Assembly (NCBI RefSeq): GCF_004362045.1
Contig: NZ_SNWX01000006.1
Coordinates: 1-64,000, forward strand
Origin: Halanaerobium saccharolyticum
Lineage (GTDB): Bacteria; Bacillota; Halanaerobiia; Halanaerobiales; Halanaerobiaceae
DNA length: 64,000 bases
Reading direction: 5' to 3'
Shown here in pieces: positions 24,794 to 34,487 of this stretch (positions are counted from its first letter, which is position 1; each line of letters opens with the position of its first letter). The notes below the pieces were generated by a model. That model saw only the letters and a program-made list of their open reading frames with translations. It ran no database searches and was not told the DNA's origin. A program made the position numbers and the translations under genes.

Positions 24794-27214
24794 TTAATCA
24801 CTACCAAATATATCGAATAGATTCCTGATAGAATCCTCCGACTCCTCAGAACTTTCTTCTGAATTGGATTCTGTGCTGGTATGATCTTGATTTTCAGTCA
24901 GCGGCTGACCCTCAGGATGTAAATTACATGTTCTATTTGGTTTAGTTTCATAGCGAGGACTGCCATTTCGCTGAACTTTTGGAATTCCATATTCATGATC
25001 TATCAGCTGGACTGGTTCCCCAACTTCTATAGTATAAGTTCCTCTTACTAGATCTTCTGAATTTTTATTAGAATTAACCTCTTTAAACGACTTTTTAGTT
25101 GGCCCGATTCTAATTCCTGAATCAGAAATATAATGCCGTTTTTCAACCTGGTCGGCAGGACAATTGGCTGTTGCAAGCAGTCCGCTTTTTCGGTCAACCA
25201 GAACAGTTTCTACCGGTCCATGCAGACTTTCTTTTTTAGTTGGTTGTGTACCTTTTTTATAGGGCAAAACATCAATTCTGGGAGAATATTGATTTGGAAG
25301 CAGACCAGTATATGGTCCGACACCAATCTCAATAACATTATTTGGCTTCTGGAAGTTGATAACAGGCATTTCTTTAACTGCGGCTCTCATATAATCTCCC
25401 CAGATTTGAGCTGCTTCTCCACTACCCACAGTTTTAACATCATATTCCATCGACTGGTTGGTGTCCTCCCCAATCCAGACACTTGTTGCAATCTGAGAAG
25501 TGAAACCAACAAACCAGGCATCAGTATAATCATTTGTTGTACCTGTTTTACCACCAACATCACGGTTCATCTGAGCTCTATGTCCTGTTCCATTATCAAC
25601 AACACTTTTTAACATAGAAGTTATTAAATAACTATCAGCTTCTGACATAACCATCTTGCTCTCCGGCTGTGCTTCATAAATCAAATTATCATGTTTATCA
25701 TAAACTTTAGTTATAGCATGTGGTTCAGTATAAATTCCCTTATTGGCAAAAACACTGTAAGCAGCCGCCATTTCTAAAGGAGTAACACCTCTATTTAAAC
25801 CGCCAAGAGCAAGGGAATAATGGTCAGCAAGAGCATCCTTTTCAGTAAAGGTTGAAATTCCCATTTTTTCTGCAAAATTAATTACATTTTTTACTCCCAC
25901 ATCCTTAATCAATTTTACTGCAGCAACATTTACCGAATTGGTCAGGGCAGTATTCAAATTAATTAATCCTCGGTAGCGGTCCCCGTAGTTTTGAGGCCAG
26001 ATGCTTAAATTATCTCCCTTACCAGTTTCTGAAGCAAGCATTGGTAAATCATTAATAATAGTACCGGTTGTATATCCACCATCAAATAAAGCAGTAGAGT
26101 AGACAAAGGGTTTAAAGGCAGATCCCGGCTGTCTAACAGCCTGATAGGCCCGGTTAAATTGATCAGTTCCCCGGCCTCCAACCATTGCTCTAATCGCGCC
26201 ACTATTAACATCTAAACTAACTAAAGAGAGCTGGGGCTGTAATTTATTGCTCTGATTACTCTGAAAAGAAGGAATAAATCCATTTTCAATCTTATTTCTT
26301 ATTGTCTGTTCTGCTAATTTCTGCATATTACGGTCTAAAGTTGTATGTACTTTTAAACCTCCACTATAGACCATAGAAGACCCAAAACGATCAATCAATT
26401 GATCTCTAACATAAAGAGTAAAATAATGGGCTATGTCTTCTTTTGTATTTTCAACAGTATCCAGATTTAACTTAGCATTTTTTGCTTTCTCCATTTCACT
26501 TTTGGTAATATATCCTAGTTCATACATTCTGTCCAGAACAATGTTTCTTCTTCTAATAGCAAGTTCTGGATTTCTTAAAGGTGAGTAATTATTTGGTGAC
26601 TGTGGTAAACCAGCGATTAGAGCTGATTCTGCTAAATCAAGCTCCCAGACATGTTTACCGAAATACTGTAGTGAGGCTGTTTCAACACCATAAGCACTGT
26701 GTCCTAAAAATATTTCATTTAGATACATTTCTAAAATCTCAGCTTTGGTGTATAATCGTTCAAATTGGATTGCCAGATAGGCCTCCTGAATTTTACGAAT
26801 ATAAGTTTTGTCTAAGGTTAAAAAAGCATTTCTGGCCAGCTGTTGGGTAATTGTACTTGCACCCTGATCAGTAAGATCACCCTTTAATATATTATTTAAC
26901 ATTGCTCGACCAATACCCCAGAAATCAATACCGTGGTGGACATAAAATTTAGTATCTTCAATAGCTACAATTGCATTTTTTAAATTTTCTGGTATTCTTT
27001 CCAGAGGAACATAAACTCTATTTTCTTTGAATAATTTAGTTAAAAGTTCACCATTAGCATCATAAATTAATGTTGCTTCACTTGAACCTTTATAACCTGT
27101 AATATCAGGAGTATCCTGAATTATCCAGGTGACAGCACCTAAGATAGCGCCTGTTCCCAGGGCAAAAATTAATAAAAAAGATATTAAAAATATTGCCTTT
27201 GTTCTTTTCTTCAT
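24794..27214 (-). CDS. Class A penicillin-binding protein (PBP1A type)
   Basis: An 806-residue bifunctional peptidoglycan synthase anchored by one N-terminal helix (about 7-30). The glycosyltransferase GT51 domain (about 60-235) has EDTKFYVHHGID, QGASTITQQLARN and EILEMYLNEIFLGHSAYG. The transpeptidase domain (about 320-620) has the serine motif SAFK, NSVN and KTGTTNDY. The C-terminal tail (about 640-806) is linker-like with two Cys and ends acidic/Ser-rich. Start ATG with GGGAGGT upstream. It stands alone, divergent from tyrS. Confidence 0.96.
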   Translation of the reverse strand: MKKRTKAIFLISFLLIFALGTGAILGAVTWIIQDTPDITGYKGSSEATLIYDANGELLTKLFKENRVYVPLERIPENLKNAIVAIEDTKFYVHHGIDFWGIGRAMLNNILKGDLTDQGASTITQQLARNAFLTLDKTYIRKIQEAYLAIQFERLYTKAEILEMYLNEIFLGHSAYGVETASLQYFGKHVWELDLAESALIAGLPQSPNNYSPLRNPELAIRRRNIVLDRMYELGYITKSEMEKAKNAKLNLDTVENTKEDIAHYFTLYVRDQLIDRFGSSMVYSGGLKVHTTLDRNMQKLAEQTIRNKIENGFIPSFQSNQSNKLQPQLSLVSLDVNSGAIRAMVGGRGTDQFNRAYQAVRQPGSAFKPFVYSTALFDGGYTTGTIINDLPMLASETGKGDNLSIWPQNYGDRYRGLINLNTALTNSVNVAAVKLIKDVGVKNVINFAEKMGISTFTEKDALADHYSLALGGLNRGVTPLEMAAAYSVFANKGIYTEPHAITKVYDKHDNLIYEAQPESKMVMSEADSYLITSMLKSVVDNGTGHRAQMNRDVGGKTGTTNDYTDAWFVGFTSQIATSVWIGEDTNQSMEYDVKTVGSGEAAQIWGDYMRAAVKEMPVINFQKPNNVIEIGVGPYTGLLPNQYSPRIDVLPYKKGTQPTKKESLHGPVETVLVDRKSGLLATANCPADQVEKRHYISDSGIRIGPTKKSFKEVNSNKNSEDLVRGTYTIEVGEPVQLIDHEYGIPKVQRNGSPRYETKPNRTCNLHPEGQPLTENQDHTSTESNSEESSEESEDSIRNLFDIFGSD

Positions 27215-27271
27215 TACTTTACCTCCCGTTAATAAAATATTATAACATAAAACAGCTGTTTATGGTACCCC

Positions 27272-27300
27272 TTGTTAGTAATTAATCTATCTGTTATAAT
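27272..27300 (+). promoter_or_regulatory. Promoter of tyrS
   Basis: TTGTTA (27272-27277) and TATAAT (27295-27300), 17 bp apart. The start of transcription near 27307 excludes the ATG at 27304 as a tyrS start. Confidence 0.82.
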
Positions 27301-27318
27301 TAAATGACAAAGGATACA

Positions 27319-27363
27319 GGAGGTGAAGTACCTGTTGCCAACAGCAAGGAACAGGTGTTTTTT
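27319..27363 (+). promoter_or_regulatory. tyrS leader: ribosome binding site separated from the start by a hairpin
   Basis: GGAGGTG at 27319-27325 is followed by a stem ACCTGTT (27330-27336) / AACAGGT (27350-27356), a T6 tract (27358-27363) and the tyrS ATG. The linear distance from ribosome binding site to ATG is 38 nt, about 11-12 nt if the hairpin forms. The hairpin plus T-tract could also act as an attenuator. No T-box sequence is present. Confidence 0.55.
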
Positions 27364-28584
27364 ATGAAAATTAAGGAACAGATTGAGATATTAAAAAGAG
27401 GGGTAAGTGATCTTATCTCTGAGGAAGATCTAAAAGACAAATTGATTGAAGCAGAAAAAGAAGGAAGACCTTTAAAAGTTAAGCTCGGGCTTGATCCATC
27501 AGCCCCGGATATTCATCTGGGACATACAGTGGTACTTCGTAAGTTAAAGCAGTTTCAGGATTTAGGCCATGAAGTCTATTTAATTATTGGTGATTTCACT
27601 GGAATGATCGGAGATCCAACCGGTAAATCTGAAACCAGAAATCAGCTGACCAGAGAAGAGGTTTTAGAAAATGCACGTACATATGAAGAACAGTTTTCTA
27701 AAGTGCTGGATCCCGAAAAGACCAGGGTAGTTTTTAATGGAGACTGGTTAAGTGAAATGGATTTTGCTGATGTTTTAGAATTATCAGCCCATTATACAGT
27801 TGCCAGAATGCTGGAGCGTGATGATTTTTCAAAACGTTATAATGCCGGTAAGCCAATTGGAATTCACGAATTTTTCTATCCCTTAATGCAGGGTTATGAT
27901 TCGGTAGCAATTGAAGCCGATGTAGAATTAGGGGGAACAGATCAGCGTTTTAACTTGCTGGTTGGGCGTAAATTGCAGCAGGAATACGGCCAGGAGCCCC
28001 AGGTTATTTTGATGATGCCCTTACTGGAAGGTTTAGATGGTGTCAACAAAATGAGTAAGAGTTTAGATAATTATATCGGAGTTTATGATGAACCGGCTGA
28101 TATGTTTGGTAAGGTAATGTCGATTCCTGATGATATGATCTTACGTTATTTTGAACTTTTAACTGATGTTTCAATTGAACGTTTAAATGAAATGAAGGAA
28201 AAATTGGACCGTGATGATTTTAATCCAATGAAATTAAAAAAAGAACTGGCTCATGAGATTGTAAAGGAATATCACAGTGAAGAGGATGCAGTTAAGGCCC
28301 GGAAAGAATTTGAAAGTGTTTTCTCTAAGGGAAATTTACCTGAGGATATTCCGGTAATTGAGATTTCAGAATCTGATCTAGAAGATGGTGAGCTCTGGAT
28401 AGTGAAGCTGATAGCTGCAACTGGACTTGTTGATTCTAACAGTCAGGCCCGCCGAATGATTAAACAGGGTGCGGTAAGTATTAATGATGAGAAGTATGAA
28501 AAGATTAATCTGGATATTAAAGTTGAGGATGAGATGATTATTCAGATTGGTAAACGCCGCTTTGCTAAAATTAAATTAGTTTAG
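27364..28584 (+). CDS. tyrS: Tyrosyl-tRNA synthetase
   Basis: A 406-residue class I synthetase of the TyrRS-2/TyrZ type: [32 protein letters not shown] with the HLGH signature, [26 protein letters not shown] for tyrosine recognition, KMSKS (NKMSKSLDN) and a C-terminal S4 RNA-binding domain (about 340-406). The ATG at 27364 fits the family N-terminus. Frame is open upstream to 27304, but that is before or at the transcription start. See the leader feature for the unusual initiation region. Confidence 0.96.
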   Translation: MKIKEQIEILKRGVSDLISEEDLKDKLIEAEKEGRPLKVKLGLDPSAPDIHLGHTVVLRKLKQFQDLGHEVYLIIGDFTGMIGDPTGKSETRNQLTREEVLENARTYEEQFSKVLDPEKTRVVFNGDWLSEMDFADVLELSAHYTVARMLERDDFSKRYNAGKPIGIHEFFYPLMQGYDSVAIEADVELGGTDQRFNLLVGRKLQQEYGQEPQVILMMPLLEGLDGVNKMSKSLDNYIGVYDEPADMFGKVMSIPDDMILRYFELLTDVSIERLNEMKEKLDRDDFNPMKLKKELAHEIVKEYHSEEDAVKARKEFESVFSKGNLPEDIPVIEISESDLEDGELWIVKLIAATGLVDSNSQARRMIKQGAVSINDEKYEKINLDIKVEDEMIIQIGKRRFAKIKLV

Positions 28585-28596
28585 ACAGCAGCTGAA

Positions 28597-28886
28597 ATTT
28601 ATTTTTCTGTTCTTTCTAAAATTATTTAAAATAACTAGGGCCTCAAAATCTTAAATCTCTATCCAGATCAGCTTTAAGAAAAAGCTAATAATCATATTTT
28701 GCAATTAATAAGACTACCTTCCCGATCAGAACCTCGTGTTCTGCGGTCAGCTGAGAACATCCTGTTTTCAGGTCTTATTAATTGCTCATATTCTTAAAGT
28801 TTTTCTAGAAAAGCTGATGAGTCAGTCGATTTAAGATTTTGAGTCCTAGTTTCAGTTAAATAGAAGATTAGAACAGAAAAATAAAT
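28597..28886. repeat. 290-bp imperfect palindrome, possible structured RNA or MITE-like element
   Basis: The outer arms ATTTATTTTTCTGTTCT (28597-28613) and its exact complement (28870-28886) bound a long inverted repeat with further matching blocks: CTAGG.CTCAAAATCTTAAATC (left near 28633-28656) and GCAATTAATAAGAC (28701-28714) against 28772-28785. The apex has two small hairpins, CAGAAC/GTTCTG (28727-28743) and GAGAACA/TGTTTTC (28753-28769). Folded as RNA it is a rod ending in two hairpins. No ORF fills it and no T-box motif is present. It occupies most of the 434-bp gap between tyrS and alaS. Function unknown. Confidence 0.75.
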
Positions 28887-29018
28887 ATACATTTTAATAA
28901 CTAATTAAATTTTAGCTGCAGCAGTTATTAGAAGAACAATCCATAATTAATTTTCAAGGAAAAGCGTTGTGGAGATTAATATCTGAGAGAAAGAAATAAA
29001 TTTGAAAGGAAGGTTTAA

Positions 29019-31655
29019 ATGATTAAAAGTGGAGATGAAATAAGACAGGCTTATCTTGATTTTTTTAAATCAAAGGGGCATCTGATTTTAGATAGTGCAC
29101 CTCTGGTTCCTAAAAATGATCCAAGTCTGTTGTGGATAAATGCAGGAATGGCTCCCTTTAAGCCATATTTTGACGGCAGTCTTGAGCCACCTAAAAAGCG
29201 TATTGCTACCAGCCAGAAGTGTATCCGTACAAATGATATAGAAAATGTGGGTAAAACGGCACGTCATCATACTTATTTTGAAATGCTCGGGAACTTTTCT
29301 TTTGGTGATTATTTTAAAGAAGAAGCAATAACCTGGGGCTGGGAATTTGTAACTGAAGTTCTGGAGCTTGATCCTGATAAATTATGGATTACAATTTATG
29401 AGGAAGATGAAGAAGCTTTTAAGATCTGGCATGACAAGGTTGGTTTACCGGAAGAAAAGATAGTCAGAATGGGTAAAAAGGAAAATTTCTGGCAGATTGG
29501 AACTGGCCCCTGTGGTCCCTGTTCTGAAATTCATTATGACCGGGGAGTAGAAGCAGGTGACAGTGAAGAAGATGTGCTTGGTGGTGAAGGTGATAGATAT
29601 TTAGAAATCTGGAACCTTGTCTTTACTCAGTATAATTATACAGAAGCCGGAGAATACAGAGAACTGCCCAATAAAAATATAGATACCGGGATGGGGCTGG
29701 AAAGAGTTGCTTCTATTTTACAGGAGACTGAAACCAATTTTGAAACAGATTTGATTAAGCCGATTATCGATCAGGTAGTAGAAATGACAGGGATTCCCTA
29801 TCGGCAAGATGAGGAAAGTGTAACAGCATATAGAGTAATTGCTGATCATATTCGTTCCGCTTCTGTTGCTATTTCTGATGGAGCTTTACCTTCTAATGAA
29901 GGACGCGGTTATGTAATTCGCCGTCTGATTAGAAGAGCTGCTCGTTATGGTCGAAAACTTGGTTTTGAAAAACCATTTTTATATAAATTAGTGGAAAAAA
30001 CAGCTGAGATAGTAAAGGGTGTAGCACCTGATCTTAAAAAACAGCTGGCTCATGTTAAAAACGTTCTTAAATCTGAGGAAGAAAGTTTTTTAAAAACCTT
30101 AGAACAGGGGTTAAATATTCTAGAAGATATGTTAAGCAATCTAAAATCAGAAAATAGAGAAGTACTGGCAGGTAAAGAAGCTTTTCGCTTATATGATACC
30201 TATGGTTTCCCCCTTGATTTAACCGAAGATATTGCAGCTGAAGCTGGAATTAAGGTTGACGAAAAGGGATTTGAAAAAGAAATGGCAGCTCAGCGCAAAC
30301 GAGCCAGAGAGGCCAGAGAAGAAACTTCTTTCAGCAGAGGGGAAGTAGAAAAAATTTATGCAGAATTTAAAGATCAGATTGAAGAAGATAATTTTACCGG
30401 CTATCATTCCTTAAAAGAAAAAACTGAAGTTATCGGTCTGCTTCAGGATAATCAGAAAGTTAAAAAGCTTACCAAAGGTGAAAAAGGAGATTTGATACTG
30501 GCTAAAACTCCATTTTATGCAGAAAGTGGGGGTCAGATTGGTGATGAAGGTATAATAAAAAATGATAATTTTAAAGTGGAAGTAACAAACACCGTCAAAA
30601 AAGCAGAAGTTTTTGTACATCAGGTTGAGGTAAAGGAAGGTTCAATAGAAGTTGGAACTGAGGTAGAAGCAGTTGTTTATCACAACAGACGTCAGGCAAC
30701 TGCCAGACATCATTCAGCGACTCACCTGCTGCATAAAGCTTTAAAAGAGGTTCTGGGTGAACATGTAAATCAGTCCGGTTCTCTGGTAGCCCCGGATCGA
30801 CTTCGTTTTGACTTTACTCATTTTTCTGCCCTGACTGAAGAAGAATTAGAAACAATTGAAAGAAAAGTAAATCAGGCAGTAATGGAAAATTATCAAGTGG
30901 AAACAGAAGTTAAAGCCATTGATGAAGCGAAAAAAATGGGCGCAACTGCTCTTTTTGGTGAAAAATATGGCGAAGAGGTTAGAGTTGTCAAAATGGGTGA
31001 TTTTAGTATGGAATTATGTGGTGGAACTCATGTTGAGGCAACTGGAGATATTGGCGCTTTTAAAATCATTTCTGAAAGCGGAATTGCAGCTGGTGTCAGG
31101 AGAATAGAAGCTGTAACCGGAGAATATGCTCTGGATTATTTTAATTCCAGGCTTGAACTTTTAGAACAGACAGCAGCTGAATTAAAGACTGAACCTGATA
31201 ATCTTTTACAGCGTGTTAAACAGCTGCAGAAAGAGCAGAAGGATTTAGAAAAAGAATTAGAAGCTTTAAAACAGAAGCTGGCCGGTTCTAAAAAGGATGA
31301 ACTTCTCGATCAACTCCAGCAAATTGAAGGTGTTAATCTGCTGACAGCAGAACTTGAAGATCTTGATAATTCAGCTTTAAGAAATTTAAATGATCAGCTT
31401 AAAGATAAAGTTGACTCAGCTGTAATTGTTCTGGCCAGCAAAGGTGATAACAAAGTAATTTTTGTTGCTTCTGTAACTGAAGATTTAATTGCAAAAGGAT
31501 TTAAAGCTGGAGATATTATTTCAAAAGTTGCCAGAACTGCTGGTGGTGGTGGAGGTGGACGTCCTGATATGGCCCAGGCAGGAGGTTCAAAACCAGAAAA
31601 AACTACTGAAGCACTGGCAGAAGTAGAAAAAATTGTCAGGGAAATTGCAGGATAA
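29019..31655 (+). CDS. alaS: Alanyl-tRNA synthetase
   Basis: A complete 878-residue class II synthetase. The catalytic domain starts GDEIRQAYLDFFKSKGH and continues through FEMLGNFSFGDYFKEEAI; the tRNA-recognition domain follows; the editing domain carries the zinc motif HSATHLLHKAL and CGGTHVEATG; the C-Ala domain has a coiled coil (about 725-770) and the GGGGGGRPDMAQAGG glycine segment. It charges tRNA-Ala and clears Ser/Gly mischarging. Ribosome binding site GGAAGG. It heads the conserved alaS-ireB group. Confidence 0.98.
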   Translation: MIKSGDEIRQAYLDFFKSKGHLILDSAPLVPKNDPSLLWINAGMAPFKPYFDGSLEPPKKRIATSQKCIRTNDIENVGKTARHHTYFEMLGNFSFGDYFKEEAITWGWEFVTEVLELDPDKLWITIYEEDEEAFKIWHDKVGLPEEKIVRMGKKENFWQIGTGPCGPCSEIHYDRGVEAGDSEEDVLGGEGDRYLEIWNLVFTQYNYTEAGEYRELPNKNIDTGMGLERVASILQETETNFETDLIKPIIDQVVEMTGIPYRQDEESVTAYRVIADHIRSASVAISDGALPSNEGRGYVIRRLIRRAARYGRKLGFEKPFLYKLVEKTAEIVKGVAPDLKKQLAHVKNVLKSEEESFLKTLEQGLNILEDMLSNLKSENREVLAGKEAFRLYDTYGFPLDLTEDIAAEAGIKVDEKGFEKEMAAQRKRAREAREETSFSRGEVEKIYAEFKDQIEEDNFTGYHSLKEKTEVIGLLQDNQKVKKLTKGEKGDLILAKTPFYAESGGQIGDEGIIKNDNFKVEVTNTVKKAEVFVHQVEVKEGSIEVGTEVEAVVYHNRRQATARHHSATHLLHKALKEVLGEHVNQSGSLVAPDRLRFDFTHFSALTEEELETIERKVNQAVMENYQVETEVKAIDEAKKMGATALFGEKYGEEVRVVKMGDFSMELCGGTHVEATGDIGAFKIISESGIAAGVRRIEAVTGEYALDYFNSRLELLEQTAAELKTEPDNLLQRVKQLQKEQKDLEKELEALKQKLAGSKKDELLDQLQQIEGVNLLTAELEDLDNSALRNLNDQLKDKVDSAVIVLASKGDNKVIFVASVTEDLIAKGFKAGDIISKVARTAGGGGGGRPDMAQAGGSKPEKTTEALAEVEKIVREIAG

Positions 31656-31773
31656 GTGGATAAGAGAGCAAAACTTAGCGTAATGGAGAAAAATTACTGA
31701 TAAAAACAAGGAATTTGAAGCTGTCTGCAGAAATAATAAAATAAGGCAAATTAAAATACGGGATGTGATATAT

Positions 31774-32034
31774 ATGGCCGCAGAAGATTTTAGTGATAAA
31801 ACGATGCGATTTAAGATTAATAAAGAAGAGTTAAGTGAAGCAGCATTTGTTCTGGGTAAGGTGTCTAAGGCCCTGGAAGAAAAGGGATATAATCCAATTA
31901 ATCAAATTGTTGGCTATTTACTTTCTGGAGACCCTGCTTATATAACAAGTTATAAAGATGCCCGGACAATGATTAGAACTATTGAACGAGATGAAATAAT
32001 TGAAGAATTACTGCGCAGTTATCTTAATAACTAG
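31774..32034 (+). CDS. ireB: IreB family regulatory phosphoprotein (UPF0297)
   Basis: An 86-residue protein with the full UPF0297 core: [45 protein letters not shown] and [17 protein letters not shown]. In Enterococcus IreB is phosphorylated by the PASTA kinase IreK and affects cephalosporin resistance. Start ATG 31774 after GGATGTGA; the GTG at 31765 overlaps that site. A terminator follows, so it ends the alaS transcript here, whereas in most Firmicutes ruvX is next. Confidence 0.92.
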   Translation: MAAEDFSDKTMRFKINKEELSEAAFVLGKVSKALEEKGYNPINQIVGYLLSGDPAYITSYKDARTMIRTIERDEIIEELLRSYLNN

Positions 32035-32049
32035 CAGGCTATGTTTTAA

Positions 32050-32082
32050 AGCAGCCGATTTTTATTGGCTGCTATTTTTTTT
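32050..32082 (+). terminator. Terminator of alaS-ireB
   Basis: AGCAGCC and GGCTGCT arms are followed by eight T. Confidence 0.9.
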
Positions 32083-32202
32083 GCCTAAAACATCAAAAAA
32101 TGTAGATTTTAAGCTAAGGAAAACAATAAATGTCTTGTTATTAATCTTTTTTTTATATAAGATTTGCTTAGAATCAATTAAATAAATTTAGGAGGAATTT
32201 TA

Positions 32203-33477
32203 ATGAGATATGCAGTGATTGGAACTGGTTCCCGTTCAGCGATGTATTATGAGGCATTAGTCGAAAATGAAAAAATAGCAGCAGAAAATGAACTGGCTGC
32301 TTTACTTGATTTAAACCAGACAAGAATGGATTATGTTAACGAAAGACTGGGGCTGGATCTGCCAACCTATCAGCCGCATCAGTTTGAAGAAATGATTGAA
32401 AAAGAAAATATTGAAGGAATTGTAGTAACTACCAAAGATTCACACCATCATGAATATATTATCAAAGGTTTAAAAAGTGATCTTAAAGTCATCACAGAAA
32501 AACCAATGACTACAAATGAAGAGAAAAATCAGGCTATACTGGATACAATGGAAGAAACAGGTAATGATTTGACTGTGACCTTTAATTACCGTTATTCTCC
32601 CTATCGTTCCAAAGTTAAAGAAATGCTGCAGGATGGAATAATTGGAGAGGTTACAATGGTCGAATTCCACTGGTATCTGGATACAACCCACGGGGCAGAT
32701 TATTACCGCCGCTGGCATGGAGAAAAAAGAAACTCCGGGTCTCTCTGGGTACATAAGGCAACACACCACTTTGATTTAGTTAACTGGTGGCTGGATTCTG
32801 CTCCCGAAGAAGTTTTTGCTTTTGGTGATAAAAGATTTTACCAGCCGGAGACTTTTCCCTATAGAATGAGATGTAAGGACTGTGATGCTAAGGATGAATG
32901 TAAATTTGAGCTTGACATGAGTTCATCCGATAAACTTACAGCTCTCTATTTAGATGCAGAGCATGAAGACGGTTATTTTAGAGATCGCTGTGTATTCTCA
33001 CCGGAAATTAATATCTGGGATACAAGAGCTCTTACAGTTAGATATCAAAATCGGACTTTATTAAGTTATTCACTCAACAACTATGCCCCTTATGAAGGCT
33101 ATAAGGTTGCTTTTATTGGAACTAAAGGGAGAATTGAACAGGATGTTGTAGAGGCTTCCTATATCAGCGGTCATGATGGAGAGCTGGAAAGACAGACTCC
33201 AGACAATAATATCCGACTGGAAGTCTTCCCACTCTTTGAAGAATCTTATACCCTGGATGTGGAAGTAGAAGAAGGAGGCCATGGTGGAGGCGATAAGCGT
33301 TTATTAGAAGATATTTTCCTCGAAAATCCGGAAGCAGATCCTTTAGGACGTCAGGCTGGAGGTTATGATGGAGCAATGTCAATCTTAACCGGGATTGCAG
33401 CCAGACGCTCAATTGAAAAAGATCAGCCTATTAAAATTAAAAATCTGGTTGAATTTCCATCAGGATTAAACAAATAA
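32203..33477 (+). CDS. Gfo/Idh/MocA family oxidoreductase
   Basis: A 424-residue protein with a Rossmann N-terminus (YAVIGTGSRSAMYYEAL, LAALLDLNQTRMDYV), the EKPMTTNEEKN motif around the catalytic Lys, NYRYSPYRSKVKEML, and a C-terminal alpha/beta domain with WHGEKRNSGSLWVHKATHHFD. It should oxidise or reduce a sugar-like substrate with NAD(P). An extra Cys cluster (C224, C227, C233, C263) may bind metal. Ribosome binding site AGGAGG. It pairs with the convergent AraC regulator gene; no transporter is beside them, so the substrate is unknown. Confidence 0.9.
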   Translation: MRYAVIGTGSRSAMYYEALVENEKIAAENELAALLDLNQTRMDYVNERLGLDLPTYQPHQFEEMIEKENIEGIVVTTKDSHHHEYIIKGLKSDLKVITEKPMTTNEEKNQAILDTMEETGNDLTVTFNYRYSPYRSKVKEMLQDGIIGEVTMVEFHWYLDTTHGADYYRRWHGEKRNSGSLWVHKATHHFDLVNWWLDSAPEEVFAFGDKRFYQPETFPYRMRCKDCDAKDECKFELDMSSSDKLTALYLDAEHEDGYFRDRCVFSPEINIWDTRALTVRYQNRTLLSYSLNNYAPYEGYKVAFIGTKGRIEQDVVEASYISGHDGELERQTPDNNIRLEVFPLFEESYTLDVEVEEGGHGGGDKRLLEDIFLENPEADPLGRQAGGYDGAMSILTGIAARRSIEKDQPIKIKNLVEFPSGLNK

Positions 33478-33518
33478 TTTCCAATCAATAGTTTAAAGTT
33501 AACTCCTTATTAAATATA

Positions 33519-33556
33519 ATTAAGGCTTCTGATTAATTTCAGGAGCCTTAAAAATT
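33519..33556. terminator. Hairpin between convergent oxidoreductase and AraC genes
   Basis: TTAAGGCT and AGCCTTAA arms with an inner CTGA/TCAG pairing. The A/T tracts on both sides could allow bidirectional termination, but neither is a clean T-run. Confidence 0.6.
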
Positions 33557-33595
33557 ATCTGGATAAAAATTAGGAGTGGTAATAGATTTAGCTTA

Positions 33596-34429
33596 TTATA
33601 TTTCTTTAACTTTTCGGTATTCCAGTGGTGATAAATTTGTAAATTCTTTAAATATCCTGCCGAAGTGAGTTATATTATTAAAACCAACTTCAGTTGCAAT
33701 TTTTGTTACAGACATGTCACTCTGCTGTAGAAGTTTACTTGCTTCCTTAATTCTGATATTATTTTTATATTCCACAAAATTAAAACCTGTAACTTCTTTA
33801 AAAGCCCGGCTTAAATAGGCAGAACTGTAGTTAAATTTGGAAGCAAGCTCACTTAAAGTTAAGGACTTTTGATAATTTTGACTGATATAGGCTGCTATTT
33901 TAGATATATTTTTATGTTTTTGATCAGGATAGTCAAGGTTTTGGGAGGCTGATTTTAAAGAAATTCTTTTAATGAAAATTAACAGCTCAACAATTATCAT
34001 TTTGACATATAATTTGTTTTCAGCTTTTTTACTTTTTTTGTTTTCAGTAATTAGTTTAAACAGCTCTTCTTCCAGCCAGAGCTGCTGTTCGGGATTGAGG
34101 CTTAAAACATTTTCTTTTTTTTGGAAAATTCTAAATAATTCAGCTGCTTCCATTTCTTCAGTCAGGGAAGCAAAAAAATTCTGATCAAACTGAATTAAAA
34201 TTCTTTCATGTTCTGGATTCTCCTGATCAATAGTACTTGTTTTATGTAATATATTTTTATTGATTAAAACCAGATCTCCTTTTTTAACATGATAGCTTCG
34301 CTGATTGATAAAATAATTGCGCTCACCTTTTAAAAGATAGTAAATTTCAAATTGATTGTGATAATGACGCTGTTCCATATTGAAGGGTTCAGCCTCTCTT
34401 TTTACATGGGTAATAATTGCTTGATTCAT
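33596..34429 (-). CDS. AraC family transcriptional regulator with cupin sensor
   Basis: A 277-residue regulator. The N-terminal cupin (about 8-90: HYHNQFEIYYLLKGERNYFINQRSYHVKKGDLVLINKNILHKT-type sequence) should bind a sugar or related ligand. The C-terminal pair of AraC helix-turn-helices (about 178-277) shows LTLSELASKFNYSSAYLSRAFKEVTG and SVTKIATEVGFNNITHFGRIFKE. GGAGGTGG precedes ATG. It most likely controls the neighbouring oxidoreductase gene, inferred from position only. Confidence 0.92.
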   Translation of the reverse strand: MNQAIITHVKREAEPFNMEQRHYHNQFEIYYLLKGERNYFINQRSYHVKKGDLVLINKNILHKTSTIDQENPEHERILIQFDQNFFASLTEEMEAAELFRIFQKKENVLSLNPEQQLWLEEELFKLITENKKSKKAENKLYVKMIIVELLIFIKRISLKSASQNLDYPDQKHKNISKIAAYISQNYQKSLTLSELASKFNYSSAYLSRAFKEVTGFNFVEYKNNIRIKEASKLLQQSDMSVTKIATEVGFNNITHFGRIFKEFTNLSPLEYRKVKEI

Positions 34430-34487
34430 AATCCACCTCCAGAATTAAATTATAATTGACTGAAATACTTATAATTAAGCCATAAAT

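Noticed and set aside
27304-27363. 20-codon extension of tyrS from ATG 27304
   Set aside because: The -10 box ends at 27300, so the codon is at or before the transcription start, and the added residues do not look like TyrRS.
28597-28886. 6S RNA or T-box as explanation of the palindrome
   Set aside because: Length of about 290 nt is too long for 6S RNA, and neither a T-box consensus (GGGTGGNACC-type) nor a terminator with T-run is present before alaS.
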